A stretch of DNA of 64,000 bases from Neoceratodus forsteri. Taxonomy: Eukaryota; Chordata; Ceratodontiformes; Ceratodontidae. The translations under genes were made by a program, and so were the position numbers. The notes under the pieces are model-generated. The model saw nothing but the letters and a program-made list of their open reading frames with translations. It made no database searches and had not been told where the DNA came from. Below are positions 24,129 to 35,042 of this stretch, one piece after another (position 1 is the stretch's first letter; each line of letters starts with the position of its first letter). Location: NCBI GenBank assembly GCA_016271365.2, contig CM057459.1, forward strand, positions 824,044,501 through 824,108,500. The letters are read 5' to 3'.

Positions 24129-24360
24129 GTAGTTGGAGCACCAGGAAACAGGCCCAGTGGCAAAGCTTAAGTGACAAAGGGTAGTTAGCAGGAGGAGGTG
24201 GGAGACAGTATCAAAGGCTTTTGATAAGTCAATAAATACTGCACCTGCTAGGGAGCCAGAGTCCAGTGAGGTGTGAAGAAAGTTAGAGAACTCCTGGAGG
24301 GCAGTATTGGTGCTGTGGCCTGCTCTGAAACCATGTTGTTCTGGGCAGAGGATGCTATAT

Positions 24361-25171
24361 TTATCGAGGTATCTGGAGATTTGGTGGCCACAATTTTTCT
24401 AAGGCCTTAGAGAGGATAGAGGATTGAGATAGGCCGATAATTGCTAGGAGGGTCCTATCACCACCCTTGTGTATTGGGGTGACAGTAGCTATCTTCCAGG
24501 CAGAGGAGAATTGCCCTAGGCAGAGGGATTTGTTAAAGAGGCTGGTGATTGGTGAGATAACCAGATCCAGAACCTGACGGAGAAGACTGGGATCAAGGGA
24601 GTCATTGCCAATTGTGTTACTCTTTAAGGCCTTGAGTAGGCAAGGTCTGACTTCCTGGGCAGTGACTCGGCACAGGTAGAGCAAGGGGCATGGGAGAATA
24701 GGGACAGACCAGGGGAGAGGGGGAGTGAAGAAATTATCAGGGAGCACCAGGCTAAGGTCTGTGAAAGATTTGTTGAGGTGGTTGGCAATAAGGACAGGGT
24801 CTGAGGAGACCGAACCATTAATGTTGATAAGCGAAGGTGGGGGGGAATGTGTGCCACCATTCAGCTGCTTAATGTTGTCATAGATGGTCCTAGTGCTCCC
24901 ATGAGGAAGTGAGGGAGGCTTGATAGTGCTCAGCCTTTGCTTTGTGGATGGCCCATGTACATTTGTTCTGGGCAGCAGCATAGGCCATCCTGTCAGCTGG
25001 GTGGCCTGTTTCCATGGCAATGTGCCATAGATTGTCCCTGTGTTTAAGAAGTAGGTGCACGGTGGGGGTAATCCAGGGGGCATGCCTTACTTTGGACCGG
25101 CGTACAGTTATGGGTGCAAAAATGTCGCAAGCAGAGTTGAAGGTGTGGTAATAGCCATAGCAGTGGGTCAA
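24361..25171 (-). pseudogene. LINE-B ORF2, linker and N-terminal RT
   Basis: Upstream piece 24,890-25,171 gives 'FAPITVRRSKVRHAPWITP', the linker just after the endonuclease. The 24,361-25,083 stretch gives 'SNTIGNDSLDPSLLRQVLD', 'WKIATVTPIHKGGDRT' and 'SILSKALEKL', the early RT blocks. Stops and frame changes between 24,130 and 24,360 separate it from the palm. Typical order for the L2/CR1 group. Confidence 0.8.
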
Positions 25172-25379
25172 TCAGATTGGTCCTCAGAATAAAGCCTCTG
25201 ATAGTAGGATCTTAATGCCTCTGCAATATCTCTGGGAGAAGTGGCTGTCTGATTATCTTTATCAGACTTGATGCTTGGGATGAATCGAGAGGTTTCAGCT
25301 TGTCTGAGCCTAATTGCCAATAACTTACTTGCCTTCTCCCCGTGTCAAGATATTTAATTTTGGTACATTTTAACGAGAG

Positions 25380-26445
25380 CTACGCTTTCTGGAACATAAG
25401 GGCAGAGTATTGGGCTTGTAAACCATGTAGGTTAACCCAGTCTGCTTCGGGGGATTGGCGACTAAGTGTATGCTCCAGTTGGTGGATGGCACTAAGCAAG
25501 CTATTTTGTTGACATCTAAACTGTCGGAATTTAGTGGTGGACAACCAGAGACACTCTCCTCTAAGGGAACATTTCAAGGCTGCCCAAACCACATCTATTC
25601 TGTCGCTGAGCCTCTGTTGTTAACTAGGAAGTTAGAGAGAAAGTCTTTAATCTGTTGTAAGGAATCAGGTCTTTGGAGCAACTGATTATTTAGTTGCCAG
25701 AGAACATCTCTTTTAATTCCAGGTCCAAGGAGGTATATGAAGGAAATATGTGAGTGGTCAGATATGACCCTCACATGTATATCTGCATTTAGTACACCCA
25801 GAAGAGAGAAGGAGCTCAGTGAGAGGAAGTCAGCTCGAGAGAAGGATTTATGTGGGGGTGAGAAAAAGGTGTATTGGTGTCCTCAGGGTTTAACACTTTC
25901 CACACGTCTATGAGATCCGCAATTTTCATGAGGTCATGTAAGGCCCTTTGTATGAGGGTTAAACCTTGCTTCCAGGAGTCAGCTCTATCTAAATGTGGAT
26001 ATGGAATGATGTTCCAGTAACCCCCTAAAATAGTCAATATGTGTGGATTGGTAATCACTAGACCCAACAAATGTGTGAAAAAATTGGGAGAATCACAATT
26101 TGAACCATATATAGCCCCCAGTATAATCTGTTGTGTGTTCAGAAATCCAAGAAGAAGAAGAATATATCTGCCATTAGGATCCCCAGTTTCTCTTTCCAAT
26201 TTAAAAGGGAATTTTTTATCTATTAATATTGCAACTCCTCCACTATTTGTAGATTTCCCTGTGCCGTATATCTGTCCCACCCAGTTCTTAGACAACAGAG
26301 TTACATCTTCTTGTTGAAGATGTGTCTCTTGACGGCGTGCGATCCCTGCTTTTAAATGAAGGAGGTGTCGAAGAATAACTTGCCTCTTGTGCCTATCTTG
26401 GGCACCTTTAACATTCCAACTTATTACATTATAGGGATTACTCAT
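25380..26445 (-). pseudogene. L1/Tx1 ORF2 N-terminal endonuclease
   Basis: Begins at a Met at 26,445 with 'NVISWNVKGAQDRHKRQVIL', the first block of an AP-type endonuclease, followed by 'QETHL' (metal-binding Glu), 'SGGVAILI', 'LGAIYGSNCDSP', and 'GGYWNIIP' where functional enzymes have GDFN, so a key Asp is lost. The stretch to 25,816 is open; the remainder to 25,380 ('WVNLHGLQAQYSALMFQKA') continues in other frames as the linker to RT. The nick-making enzyme is expected to be dead. Confidence 0.85.
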
Positions 26446-26460
26446 AATAATTGTTCAGGA

Positions 26461-27311
26461 AGGAAATGGTAGGTAGACCTAGTCTATCAAAGTTGAGAAA
26501 GCACTTAAGATTTACAAATCCAGTAGCTAAGATAGGTTTTTCGGTGGTAGGTTGAACTGATGCACTTGATTTCCCATTCCCATGAACCATTCAGATTGTG
26601 AAAGAAAGCGATCAAAGATATTGCATCCTCAAGAAAGAAGAAACAGCAGACTTCACCATGTGACTTCTGTGAACCAATAGAATTAAATAACACTTGAGCA
26701 GCCATTTTATCACTCTTACACAAACAGCATTGACTCCAGGAAAGAGCTATAAGTACAGAACAATCTATTATCTAAAAATGATGCTAATTAGGTAGTAAAC
26801 ATGATGAAAAAAATTAAGATGCCTCAAAATCGAATCGTATGCACTCTTACATGATCTATGCACTATTTTGGCAATATCTTCCTATCTCTTAGAACAAGAA
26901 GTTGTATTTTAACTTTTATAGTCAGTCTATGTGGCAGTTTATGTTACTTATGTACACACTGTTTCACCACAAATAACCATCACACCAGACACATAATACC
27001 CCACAAATAAATGTAGTTTTCAAGTATTTTCCATAAATACAACAGAACTGGCAAGATTTTTGACTTGGTGCTCAAACACCAGATCTTGTGTATAATCTGT
27101 CTGCTATCCATTGTTCCACTAGGTTAATAGTAATCTGAAAATGTAAGAACTTTGTTTTATTTAACCTCCTTACTTCATTCTGTATACAATGTAAAGTACC
27201 ACTAACATGTTCTTCTAACTATGCAAAGCTTGTTAAGTAAAAACTTGACAATCAATCCTGAAGTATTAACTGTGTAGCTGCAATGACAGACTGTTATAAA
27301 CTTAGTAGTTT
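26461..27311. other. Intergenic stretch with a tRNA-like scrap
   Basis: Sequence upstream of the L1 endonuclease. A GCGATCAAAGATATTG word at about 26,610 recalls the array interrupted at 19,955 and could mark where the older element resumes, or could be L1 5' sequence. No gene recognised. Confidence 0.35.
27062..27125 (-). repeat. tRNA-derived SINE head or decayed tRNA copy
   Basis: On the minus strand, TAGTGGAACAATGGATAGC resembles a tRNA A-box/D-arm (as in Arg-type tRNAs), and about 35 bases on GGTGTTTGAGCACC resembles a T-arm/B box. A CAGAT/ATCTG pair could form an anticodon stem. The acceptor stem does not close and the T loop is one base short, so it is not a functional tRNA. Confidence 0.35.
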
Positions 27312-29190
27312 AATGGCTCAAGCCATGCAACTCCTCAGTGTTCTAACTTGTGCGCAGCTGGTATGAGGGAGGTGTACCATTTATGTCCATGGCTTTAGTT
27401 GGGCTGTGGCTCTGAAATCAGCATCCAGTACCTGGTCTGGGGGGGTGGAGGCATTGCCTGGCTGAGGCTGTACAACTCCTCAGTGTCCTAACTTACGTTC
27501 AGCTGGTATCAGAGAAGTATACCATTGATGTCCATGGCTTTACTTGGGCTGTGGCTCTGCGCTTATGATCTAGTACCTGCTCTGGAGAGGTGGGAGTATG
27601 GCCTGGCAGAGGCCGTGCAACTCATGAGTGATGTAACTAGTGTGCAGTTGGTATCATGGAGGTATACCATTGATGTTCATGGCCTTAGTTGTGCTGTGGC
27701 TCTGCACTCAGGATACACTACCTGCTTTTATTTGGGGGGGCATTGCCTGGCTCAGGCAATGTAACTCCTTTGTGTTCTAACTTGTGTGCAGCTGGTATGA
27801 GGCAGGTATACCATTTATGTCCATGGCGTTAGTTGGGTGTGACTCTGCACTCAGGATCCAGTACCTGGCCTGGGGGTGGTATTGCCTGACTGATGCCGTG
27901 CAACTCCTTAGTGTCTTAACATGTGTGTAGCTGGTATCAGAGAGATATTTCATTGATGTCCACAGCTTTAGTCGGGCTGTGGCTCTGAACTCAGCATCCA
28001 GTACCTGGTCCTGGGGGGTGGAGGCATTGCCTGGCTGAGGCTGTACAACTCCTCAGTGTCCTAACTTGTATGCAGCTGGTATCAGAGAGGTATACTGTTG
28101 ATGTCCATGGCTTTGCTTTGGCTGTAGCTCTGTACTTAGGATCTAGTACCTGGTCTGGATGGGTGGTGGTATTGCCTGGCAGAGGCCATGCAAGTCATGA
28201 GTGTTATAACTAGTGTGCAATTGGTATCATGGGGGTATGCCATTGATGTTCATGGTCTTAGTTGTGCTGTAGCTCTGCACTCATGAAGCAGTACCTGGTT
28301 TTGGTGGTGAGGTTGCATTGCCTGGCTCAGGCCATGCAACTCCTCAGTGTTCAACTTGTGTGTAACTGGTATCAGGCAGGTATACCGTTTATGTCCATGG
28401 CTTTAGTTGGGTGTGACTCTGCACTCAGGATCTAGTACCTGGTCTGGAGGGGTTAGGCCTGGCTAATGCCTTGCAACTCTTCAGTGTCCTAACATGTGTG
28501 CAGCTGGTATCAGAGAGGTATACTGTTGATGTTTGTGGCTTTAGTCAGGCTGTGGCTCTCAACTCAGCATCCAGTACCTGGTCTGGGGGTGTTGGGGTAC
28601 TGCCTGGGTGAGGCTGTGTAACTTCTCATTGTTCTAACTTGTGTGCAGCTGGTATCATGGAGGTATACCATTGATGTTCATGGCCTTAGTTGTGCTGTGG
28701 CTCTGCACTCAGGATCCAGTACCTGGTTTTGAGTGGGGGAGCATTGCCTGGCTCAAGCTGTGCAACTCCTCAGTGTTCTAACTTGTGTGCAGCTGCTATG
28801 AAGGAGGTATACCATATATGTCCATGGCTTTAGTTGGGCTGTGGCTGTGCACTCAGGACCTAGTACCTCATCTGGGGGAGGGGTATTGCCTGGCTGATGC
28901 TGTGCAACTCTTCAGTGTTCTAACATGTGTGCAACTCATATGAGGGAGGTATACCTTTGATGTCTACAGCTTTACTTGGGCTGTGGCTCTGTACTCAGGA
29001 TCCACTACCTAGTCTGGGGGGGATGGAAGCATGGCCTGGCTGACATCATGCAACTCCTCAATGTTCTAACTTGTGTGCCGATGGTATCAGACAGGTATAC
29101 CATTGATGTCCATGGGTTTAGTTGGGGTGTGGCTCTACATTCAAGATCTAGTACCTGGTCTGGGGGATTGGAGGAATTGCCTGGCTGTGC
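27312..29190 (+). repeat. 145-bp satellite, block 1 (about 13 units)
   Basis: Tandem units of about 145 bases; the phrase GCAACTCCTCAGTGT starts at intervals of 145, 145, 144, 139 and 145 (27,331 to 28,049), followed in each unit by CAGCTGGTAT, GGTATACC, TTTAGTTGGGCTGTGGCTCT and CAGTACCTGG. Units differ by point changes and small indels, with two alternating flavours (CTCCTCAGTG and CTCATGAGTG). 145 is not a multiple of 3, so the long frames cannot be a repeated protein. Confidence 0.95.
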
Positions 29191-29860
29191 TTCAGGTGGT
29201 TGGGTAACTGTCAGTCTCAGACAACTTTGTCAGTGGGCAGTCGTGGTGGTATACAGATGGGTTGAGCTGCCCACCAATGGTGGGACCATGCTGGGGTGGG
29301 AGGGAGGGTGGGCTGGTGGTGCATGGGGGGAGGTGGGTCTTTCATCATAGTCCGAGTGCCGCGGAGGTTGGCATATACAGGGGCTTGAGGCAGGGAGTTT
29401 TTTTGGCAGGCACCTCGGATACCACCGCAAGCAGTGGAATTTACTGGGAGCTGGGGGATCATACTGCCAGATAGCACCAAAAGGAGTGGCATTTACCAGG
29501 AGCTGGGGGGGGGTTCATACTGCCAGATAGTGCCACAAGGAGCAGCAGGTTATGGAGCTAGGGGGAGGGGGGTGAATTCCTTCTTACCGCCGCCGAGAGC
29601 AGCTGACTACAGGGGCTGAGGGGGAGGGGTTACTGCATACATACCTCTGCAAGGAGCGGCACGTTACAGGTGCTTGGGAGGGGTCAGCATTCCCTACTAC
29701 CTCTGCAAGGAGTGGCATTTGCCTGGAATTTGGGGCAGGGAGCATGCTTGTGGGATGGCTGCAGTGAGCGGCATTTCACAGGGATGGGGTCGGGCCAGGG
29801 AAGGGCCGGGGTGTCTGCAGATCAGCGCATTCTGCTGGGGCATCCCTGTAGGCGCTATGC
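29191..29860. repeat. G-rich degenerate minisatellite
   Basis: Imperfect units of about 70-80 bases contain CTGCAAGGAGYGGCA and GAGCTGGGGG words (for example GCCAGATAGCACCAAAAGGAGTGG and its copy 66 bases on). Strongly G-rich on the plus strand. Pro-rich minus frames here are composition artefacts. Confidence 0.7.
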
Positions 29861-30768
29861 AAATGAGTCCATAATGGCATGCAAATGGCCCCATTGCACC
29901 ATACATGCCTAATGGCTTCATTTGCATGACTCTGGCTGTCAATCATGTTTTTGAGCGCAGCCCCCAAAAGGTTCACTGCCTGACATGAGGGATGCACCAG
30001 CACAGCCTGGGATGCCCTGGCGCATCTTGAGCAGAGCACACTTGTGCTATTCACAGAGGGGATGTGCCGGGGGCATCTCCCTGTGCGTCCTCTGTGAACT
30101 GTTCATCTTGCACTCAGTGCATATCCCCTGTATCGGGGCAGCCAAGATGCACTGAGTGCATCTTCTTTGTGAATCCTGCCCATAGTGATAATATCACCAC
30201 TCATTCCTGCACACAGTCACTCACATATATACAACAATGCCAGATCTACAGCTGATAAGCATGCAACAATCACCCTGAATGATTGCTAGGGCATCAGTAA
30301 ACCTTAACAGCAAAGCTTAAGAGGTTTACCATTGGCCTAGCAACTACAAGAGATGATAGACCCATGTCATTTCATGGTACTAAAAACAGTCAATTACAAC
30401 GTGACACCAACATGTCAACACTATAAGAAAAAATATAATTTACTATCATAAGCTACCTGAATGTATTCACTTATAAGAACCCTTCATGCACTTCAATAAT
30501 ATATAAATTTTGTTCTTCATCCATGAACATCAAACCATCTGAAAAACTGTGATCACAGTAAGGAACCTTACACCTTTGTAACTAGCTACACTTGCTGTTG
30601 CAAATAGTTCAGCATTATCGTCACCTGCATGTCTTTGTACAGCACATTTGGTATAGCTACCTACCTACAAAATTCCACCTCCTCTATAGCATTGCATGTA
30701 AAATGTACTAAAATGTACTTGTATGATATCCTGCATGGTAATCAACATGTAAAGCAGAATAGCAAAAT
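29861..30768. other. Intergenic stretch with clustered short inverted repeats
   Basis: TTCACAGAGG/CCTCTGTGAA (about 30,052 and 30,099) and GATGCACTGAGTGCATC (about 30,149-30,165) could form hairpins. The remainder has no recognised feature. Confidence 0.45.
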
Positions 30769-30912
30769 GATAATTACTTATGTGATACCCAAATATCAGA
30801 AGTTTCGGCAATTGAACTGAGAGTTCAATCAGTTGTGCCTATGCCACTCATGATAACCCCCAACCGCAGTTGCCACTCATGCTGATATATCACATATCAC
30901 ATAAGTAATTAT
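30769..30912. mobile_element. Short palindromic MITE
   Basis: Terminal inverted repeats of about 18 bases (ATAATTACTTATGTGATA on the left, TATCACATAAGTAATTAT on the right) with a second inner pair ATATCAG/CTGATAT. About 144 bases, no coding capacity. Superfamily not assigned. Confidence 0.75.
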
Positions 30913-30989
30913 GATCTATCCTCTTATAATAAAATCAATTCTATCAACAACGCACTTTAATTACAGTATAATGAAATCAAGACTGCCCT

Positions 30990-32126
30990 TGGCGATCTCC
31001 CAATGACAAGCCACCTTATACGCGGATGACCTGGTGATAGTGGCTCATTCTCACAATGCCACCACCCTAAACCAGAGCTTGTCTGATGATTTCAACAAAG
31101 TCTTGTCCTGGGTTACTAACCACAAACTGGTTCTGAACCTAAAAAAACACAGGCCATGCTCTTTGGTTCCACGGCCAAGATCAAAGCCTCATCAGCCTTG
31201 CTCAACATAACTAGTGAGGGTGGTCCCTCGCTGCCAACAGTGACCTCAATCAAATATCTTGGTGTTACTCTTGACCCCCAACTTGACATGGGGAGTCATA
31301 TCCTAAACATCTGTAGAACAACAAATTGTAAGCTTGGCTTGGCCTATAGGGCCAAATACAACTTAACTCCTGGGGCTAGACTCGTCCTTGCGAGAGGAGT
31401 GCTTCTTCCCTCCCTCAGCTATGGACTACACTTATTTGCTCTATCCCCTCAAACTCATCTCACTCGGTGGAACACAGCATATAATAATATCTGTCATTTC
31501 GCACTAACTGCCCCCAAACTCACCCACCATTGTGAGCTTTACGACAAACTCTGCTGGCTCCCCCCAGCTAAATACCTGGAATTCAGTGTTGGAAGCTTCT
31601 CCGGGAAGGTGGTTACTACTGGCATTCCACAGGGATTGGCCCAACTGCTTCCAAAAATGGACCCCACACTCTACCACCTTAGGTCCCAGAATGCTGGGTT
31701 GCTTAAAGTCCCCTCCCACCCATACTCTTATGGGGGATCGTGACTTTGCTGCGTATGTGCCCAGACTCTGGAACTCTCTCCCTGATCATGTCCGCTTGGC
31801 CCCCTCCCATGGGAACTTTCGCACCTCCCTGTGGTCTCATCTGAAACAATCAATGGTGTGTGACTGCCCTAAGCCCCCTTAAAGAAATGAATCAAGTTGA
31901 ATCCAGCCACCCCATTGTCAATTATGTACCTTCAATACGTTGTGTAATTGTTGATTGTGTATCTTCTTTTCCACACATGTTTATTATTTCCTGTAATATG
32001 CTGTTCCACTCCTAAGTTGCCTTGTATGTATTCTACATGTTGTGCTCTCCCGGGTCGTTCCTGAAAATATGCATAATACTGGTCTAGAGTACTTACCCGG
32101 TAAACAAAAGCTAAATAAATAAATAA
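30990..32126 (+). mobile_element. 5'-truncated L2-like LINE (LINE-C, copy 1)
   Basis: Plus-strand fragment starting just upstream of the RT catalytic box and ending in a 3' UTR with CCCGGGTCG ... TACTTACCCGGTAAACAAA and a (TAAA)n tail (32,108-32,126). The same 3' end, inverted, is at 44,207-44,280, so the two are one family. It lies upstream of the acceptor of the exon at 32,274, consistent with insertion in an intron. Confidence 0.85.
31015..31884 (+). pseudogene. LINE-C copy 1 ORF2, RT catalytic box to C-terminus
   Basis: Frame 1 (31,016-31,145) reads an intact 'LYADDLVIVAH' and 'NHKLVLNLKK'. A single A seems to be missing from the A-run at about 31,141-31,147, because the protein resumes in the next frame as 'MLFGS' (31,156), then 'SIKYLGVTLDPQLDMGSHIL' and 'LLPSLSYGLHLFALSPQTHL'. 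Another shift follows near 31,600 before the terminal 'FAAYVPRLWNSLPDHVRL', which stops at 31,882. Only the distal half of RT is left. Confidence 0.85.
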
Positions 32127-32273
32127 AGACAGCTATACTAATCTACCATATATGTAAATACAGTGCCTCTATCATTAATTAAAAAATATATTTCACTACA
32201 GTGTATTAACATAAGCGTACAGAACAGCTTAGTTTACTGACATGTCTCTTGTTGTCATTTTTCTCTCCACAGA

Positions 32274-32802
32274 GTCTCTGGCTGTTCTGCATACCATCAG
32301 CAGCACTCTCAGCCAGCTGCTCAAGGCCATGGAGGGTGGCAACAGGGTTGCAGCCCAGCACGCCCATGTGGCTGCAGGAAAACTTGACCATATTATTGAT
32401 CAAAATTCTGAAATATTAGATTTGCTGCAGCGACATGGGCGTGAAGGGCACGTGGCCTTAATTTCCACCCATGGTCTTGAGCAGAGCAGCAGGGGCCTCA
32501 CCCAAGCCATAAGATCACTAAGGGAAATGGAGGAGGCCTCTGTTGCATCTCCTGAGACTGCCCACGGTCTCATGGTGCGGCTGGCTGAGAACCAGCTGGA
32601 GGCCACGGAGGCCATCCACCATCTCATCTGCCAGGACCTGCAGCATCTTCAGGATGACCCACCTTCCACAGCTCCTCAGCAGCAAGAGCCCCTCGTAGGT
32701 GCCCCTCCCACAACACCACCACCACCTACAGATGAGGGGCACCAAGTCCCACCAGATCCTGCACATTCTTCCTTTTCCTCTCCCCAAGGCACAATAGCCT
32801 GA
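32274..32802 (+). CDS. Probable 3'-terminal exon, possibly a Harbinger-type Myb/SANT accessory protein
   Basis: A polypyrimidine tract and acceptor (TTTTTCTCTCCACAG, 32,259-32,273) lead into about 176 open codons and a TGA. The sequence is a long predicted helix ('LAVLHTISSTLSQLLKAMEG', 'KLDHIIDQNSEILDLLQRHG', 'SRGLTQAIRSLREMEEA') followed by a Pro-rich tail. This pattern suits the C-terminal region of Myb/SANT-like proteins carried by Harbinger transposons and of NAIF1/TSNARE1-like relatives, but no DNA-binding domain is in the window, so the family call is an inference. No upstream exon is identified. It could also be a host gene fragment. Confidence 0.4.
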
Positions 32803-33104
32803 AAGGCCAGCATTTCCCTATCACTCCTGGCCATTCTTTTTAATACTTTTCACCAAAATAATTTATTTTGTTAGTATTAGTCATATCACCCCTTCCCTGT
32901 GTGAAACAACACTTTTATTTATTTTACTGCTTTAATTGTATTTATGTTTTATTTATTATCCCTTCCTCGTGTGAAGAAACACACTTATTTATTTTACTAT
33001 TTTTCCCAAAGAATTATAAAAAAATACAGTTGTATAAAAAATTAATATTTTAATAATTAAAACATTGTTGTCTGACAATGATATATTTAACTCTTTCTTA
33101 AGAA

Positions 33105-35042
33105 TACAAGTGTGCAACTGCTATAAATGAGGTATACCATTGATGTCTATGACTTTAGTTGGGCTCTCCCTCTGCACCTATGATCCAGTACCTGATGTAG
33201 GGGGGTTGGGGCATTGTCTGGCTCAGCCTGTGCAACTCCTCAGTGTCCTAACGTATGCAGCTGGTATCAGTAATGTATCCTGTAGATGTCCACACCATTA
33301 GTTGGGCTCTAGCTCTGCACTCAAAATACAGCAACTGGTCTGGACAGGTATGGGGGCATTGTCAGACTGTCACCATGCAACTCCTCAGTGTCCTAGCATG
33401 TGTGCAGCTGGTATCAGTAAGGTATACCATTGATGTCCACAGCTGTGGCTCTGCACTCAAGATTCAGTACCTGGTTTCGGGGGGGGCATCACCTGGCTCA
33501 GGCCATGTAACTCCTCAGTGTCCTAACAGGTGTGCAGCTGGCATCACAGAGCTATACCACTGATGTTCATGGCCTTAGTTGGGCTGTGGCTCTGCATTCA
33601 TGATCCAGTACATGTTCGGAGGGGTCATTGCCTGGCTGAGGCCATGCAACTCCTCAGTGTTCTAACTTGTGTGCAGCTGGTATGAGGGAGGCATACCATT
33701 TACGTCCATGGCTTTAGTTGGACTGTGAGTCTGCACTCAGCATCCAATTCCTGGTCTGGAGGGGTGGTGGCATTGCTTGAGGCCGTGCAACTCATGAGTG
33801 TCATAACTAGTCTGCAGTTGGTATCACAAAGGTATACCACTGATGTCAATGGCCTTAGTTGGTCTGTGGCTCTGCACTTAGGATCCAGTACCTGTTTGGG
33901 GGAAGGACATTGCTTGTCTGAGGTTGTGCAACTGCTCAGTGTTCTGACTTGTGCACAGCTGGCATGAGGGATGTATACCATGTATGTCCATGGCTTTAGT
34001 TGAGCTGTGGGTCTGCACTCAGCATCCAATTCCTGGTCTGGGAGGGTGGGGGCATTGTCTGGCTGAGGCCATGCAACTCCTCAGAGTTCTAACTTGTGTG
34101 TAGCTGGTATGAGGGAGGTAAACTGTTTATGTTCATTGCTTTAATTGTCCTGTGCCTCTGCACTCAGCATCCAGTACATGGTATGGGGGGTGAGGGCATT
34201 GCCTGGCTGATGCCATGCAACTCATGAGTGTCATAACTAGTCTGCAGTTGGTATAATAGAGGTATACTGTTGATGTTGATGGCCTTAGTTGGGCTGTGGC
34301 TCTGCACTCAGGATCCAGTACCGGTTCGGGGGGGCATTGCCTGGCTAAGGCTGTGCAACTCCTCAGTGTTCTAACTTGTGTGCTGCTGGTATGAGGGAGG
34401 CATGCCATTTATGTCCATGGCTTTAGTTGGGCTGTGGGTCTGCACTCAGCATCTAATTCCTGGTCTGGGTGGGTGGGGACATTGCAAGGCTGAGGCCATG
34501 CAACTCGTGAGTGTTGTAACTAGTCTACAGCTGGTATCACAGAGGTATACTGTTGATGTCCATGGCCTTAGTTGGGCTGTGGCTCTGCACTTAGGATCCA
34601 GTACCTGTTGGGGGGCATTGCCTCGCTGAGGCTGTGCAACTCCTCAGTGTTCTAACTTGTGTGCAGCTGGTATGAGGGAGGTATAATGTTTATGTCCATG
34701 GCTTTATTTGGGCTGTGGCTCTGCACTCAGGATCTAGTAGCTGGTCTGAAGGGGTGGGTGTACTGCCCGGCTGAGGCCATGCAACTCATGAGTGTGGTAA
34801 CTGGTGTACAGCTGGTATCATGGAGGTATACCATTGATGTCCATGGCCTTGGTTTTGCTGTGGTTGTACACTCATGATCCACTACTTGGTTGGGGTCATT
34901 GCCAGGCTTAGGCCGTGCAGCTCCTCAGTGATCTGACTTGTGTGCAGGTGGTATGAAGGAGATATTCTGTTTATGTACATGGCTTTAGTTGGCCTGTGGC
35001 TCTGCACTCAGGATCTAGTACATGATGTGGTGGGGCATTCAT
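33105..35042 (+). repeat. 145-bp satellite, block 2 (about 13 units)
   Basis: Same unit and orientation as 27,312-29,190, with the same GGTATACC, TTTAGTTGGGCTGTGG and CAGTACCTGG words and the same two flavours (CTCCTCAGTG/CTCATGAGTG). It begins at the GTGTGCAACTG part of the unit, nearly in phase with where block 1 stops. Confidence 0.95.

Larger units (their letters stand above)
22742..25175 (-). mobile_element. 5'-truncated L2-like LINE (LINE-B) nested in the L1
   Basis: Minus-strand insertion with its 3' end at a (TTTA)n-type tail on the plus strand (22,742-22,761) and 5' truncation near 25,175 in the EN-RT linker. The 3' UTR phrase TTTGAGCCAGAGGCTCATTT is shared with LINE-D at 60.2 kb, so these belong to one family. 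It interrupts L1 ORF2 between RT blocks, dating it after that L1. No clear target duplication was found. Confidence 0.85.
19956..26460 (-). mobile_element. L1/Tx1-group LINE split by another LINE
   Basis: Minus-strand element with poly-A (TTTTTTTT on plus) at 19,956-19,964, an AATAAA signal about 20 bases upstream of it (plus-strand TTTATT, 19,977-19,982), ORF2 C-terminus, RT and an apurinic-type endonuclease ending at 26,445. A second LINE occupies 22,742-25,175 inside ORF2. The protein-level match resumes across the insertion: '...YYQRLYSEDQ' on one side and 'ITEYLNSIDLPKLPP' on the other. No ORF1 was recognised upstream; the 5' boundary is uncertain. Confidence 0.85.

Noticed and set aside
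24361..25083. LINE pieces as host genes
   Set aside because: Long open frames at 4.1-5.4, 21.5-22.7, 23.2-25.1, 45.3-45.8 and 53-55.6 kb all carry non-LTR RT or endonuclease motifs, so they are transposon remains.
27312..29190. Satellite frames of 60-125 codons with repeated 'YTIDVHGL' words
   Set aside because: The 145-bp unit is not a multiple of 3, so successive units fall in different frames and no continuous repeat protein can be made.
29217..29492. Pro/His-rich minus-strand frames of 66-91 codons
   Set aside because: They follow from the G-rich minisatellite composition and differ between units.
27312..35042. CRISPR-like array
   Set aside because: Whole 145-bp units repeat with no constant-repeat/unique-spacer alternation; this is an ordinary eukaryotic satellite.
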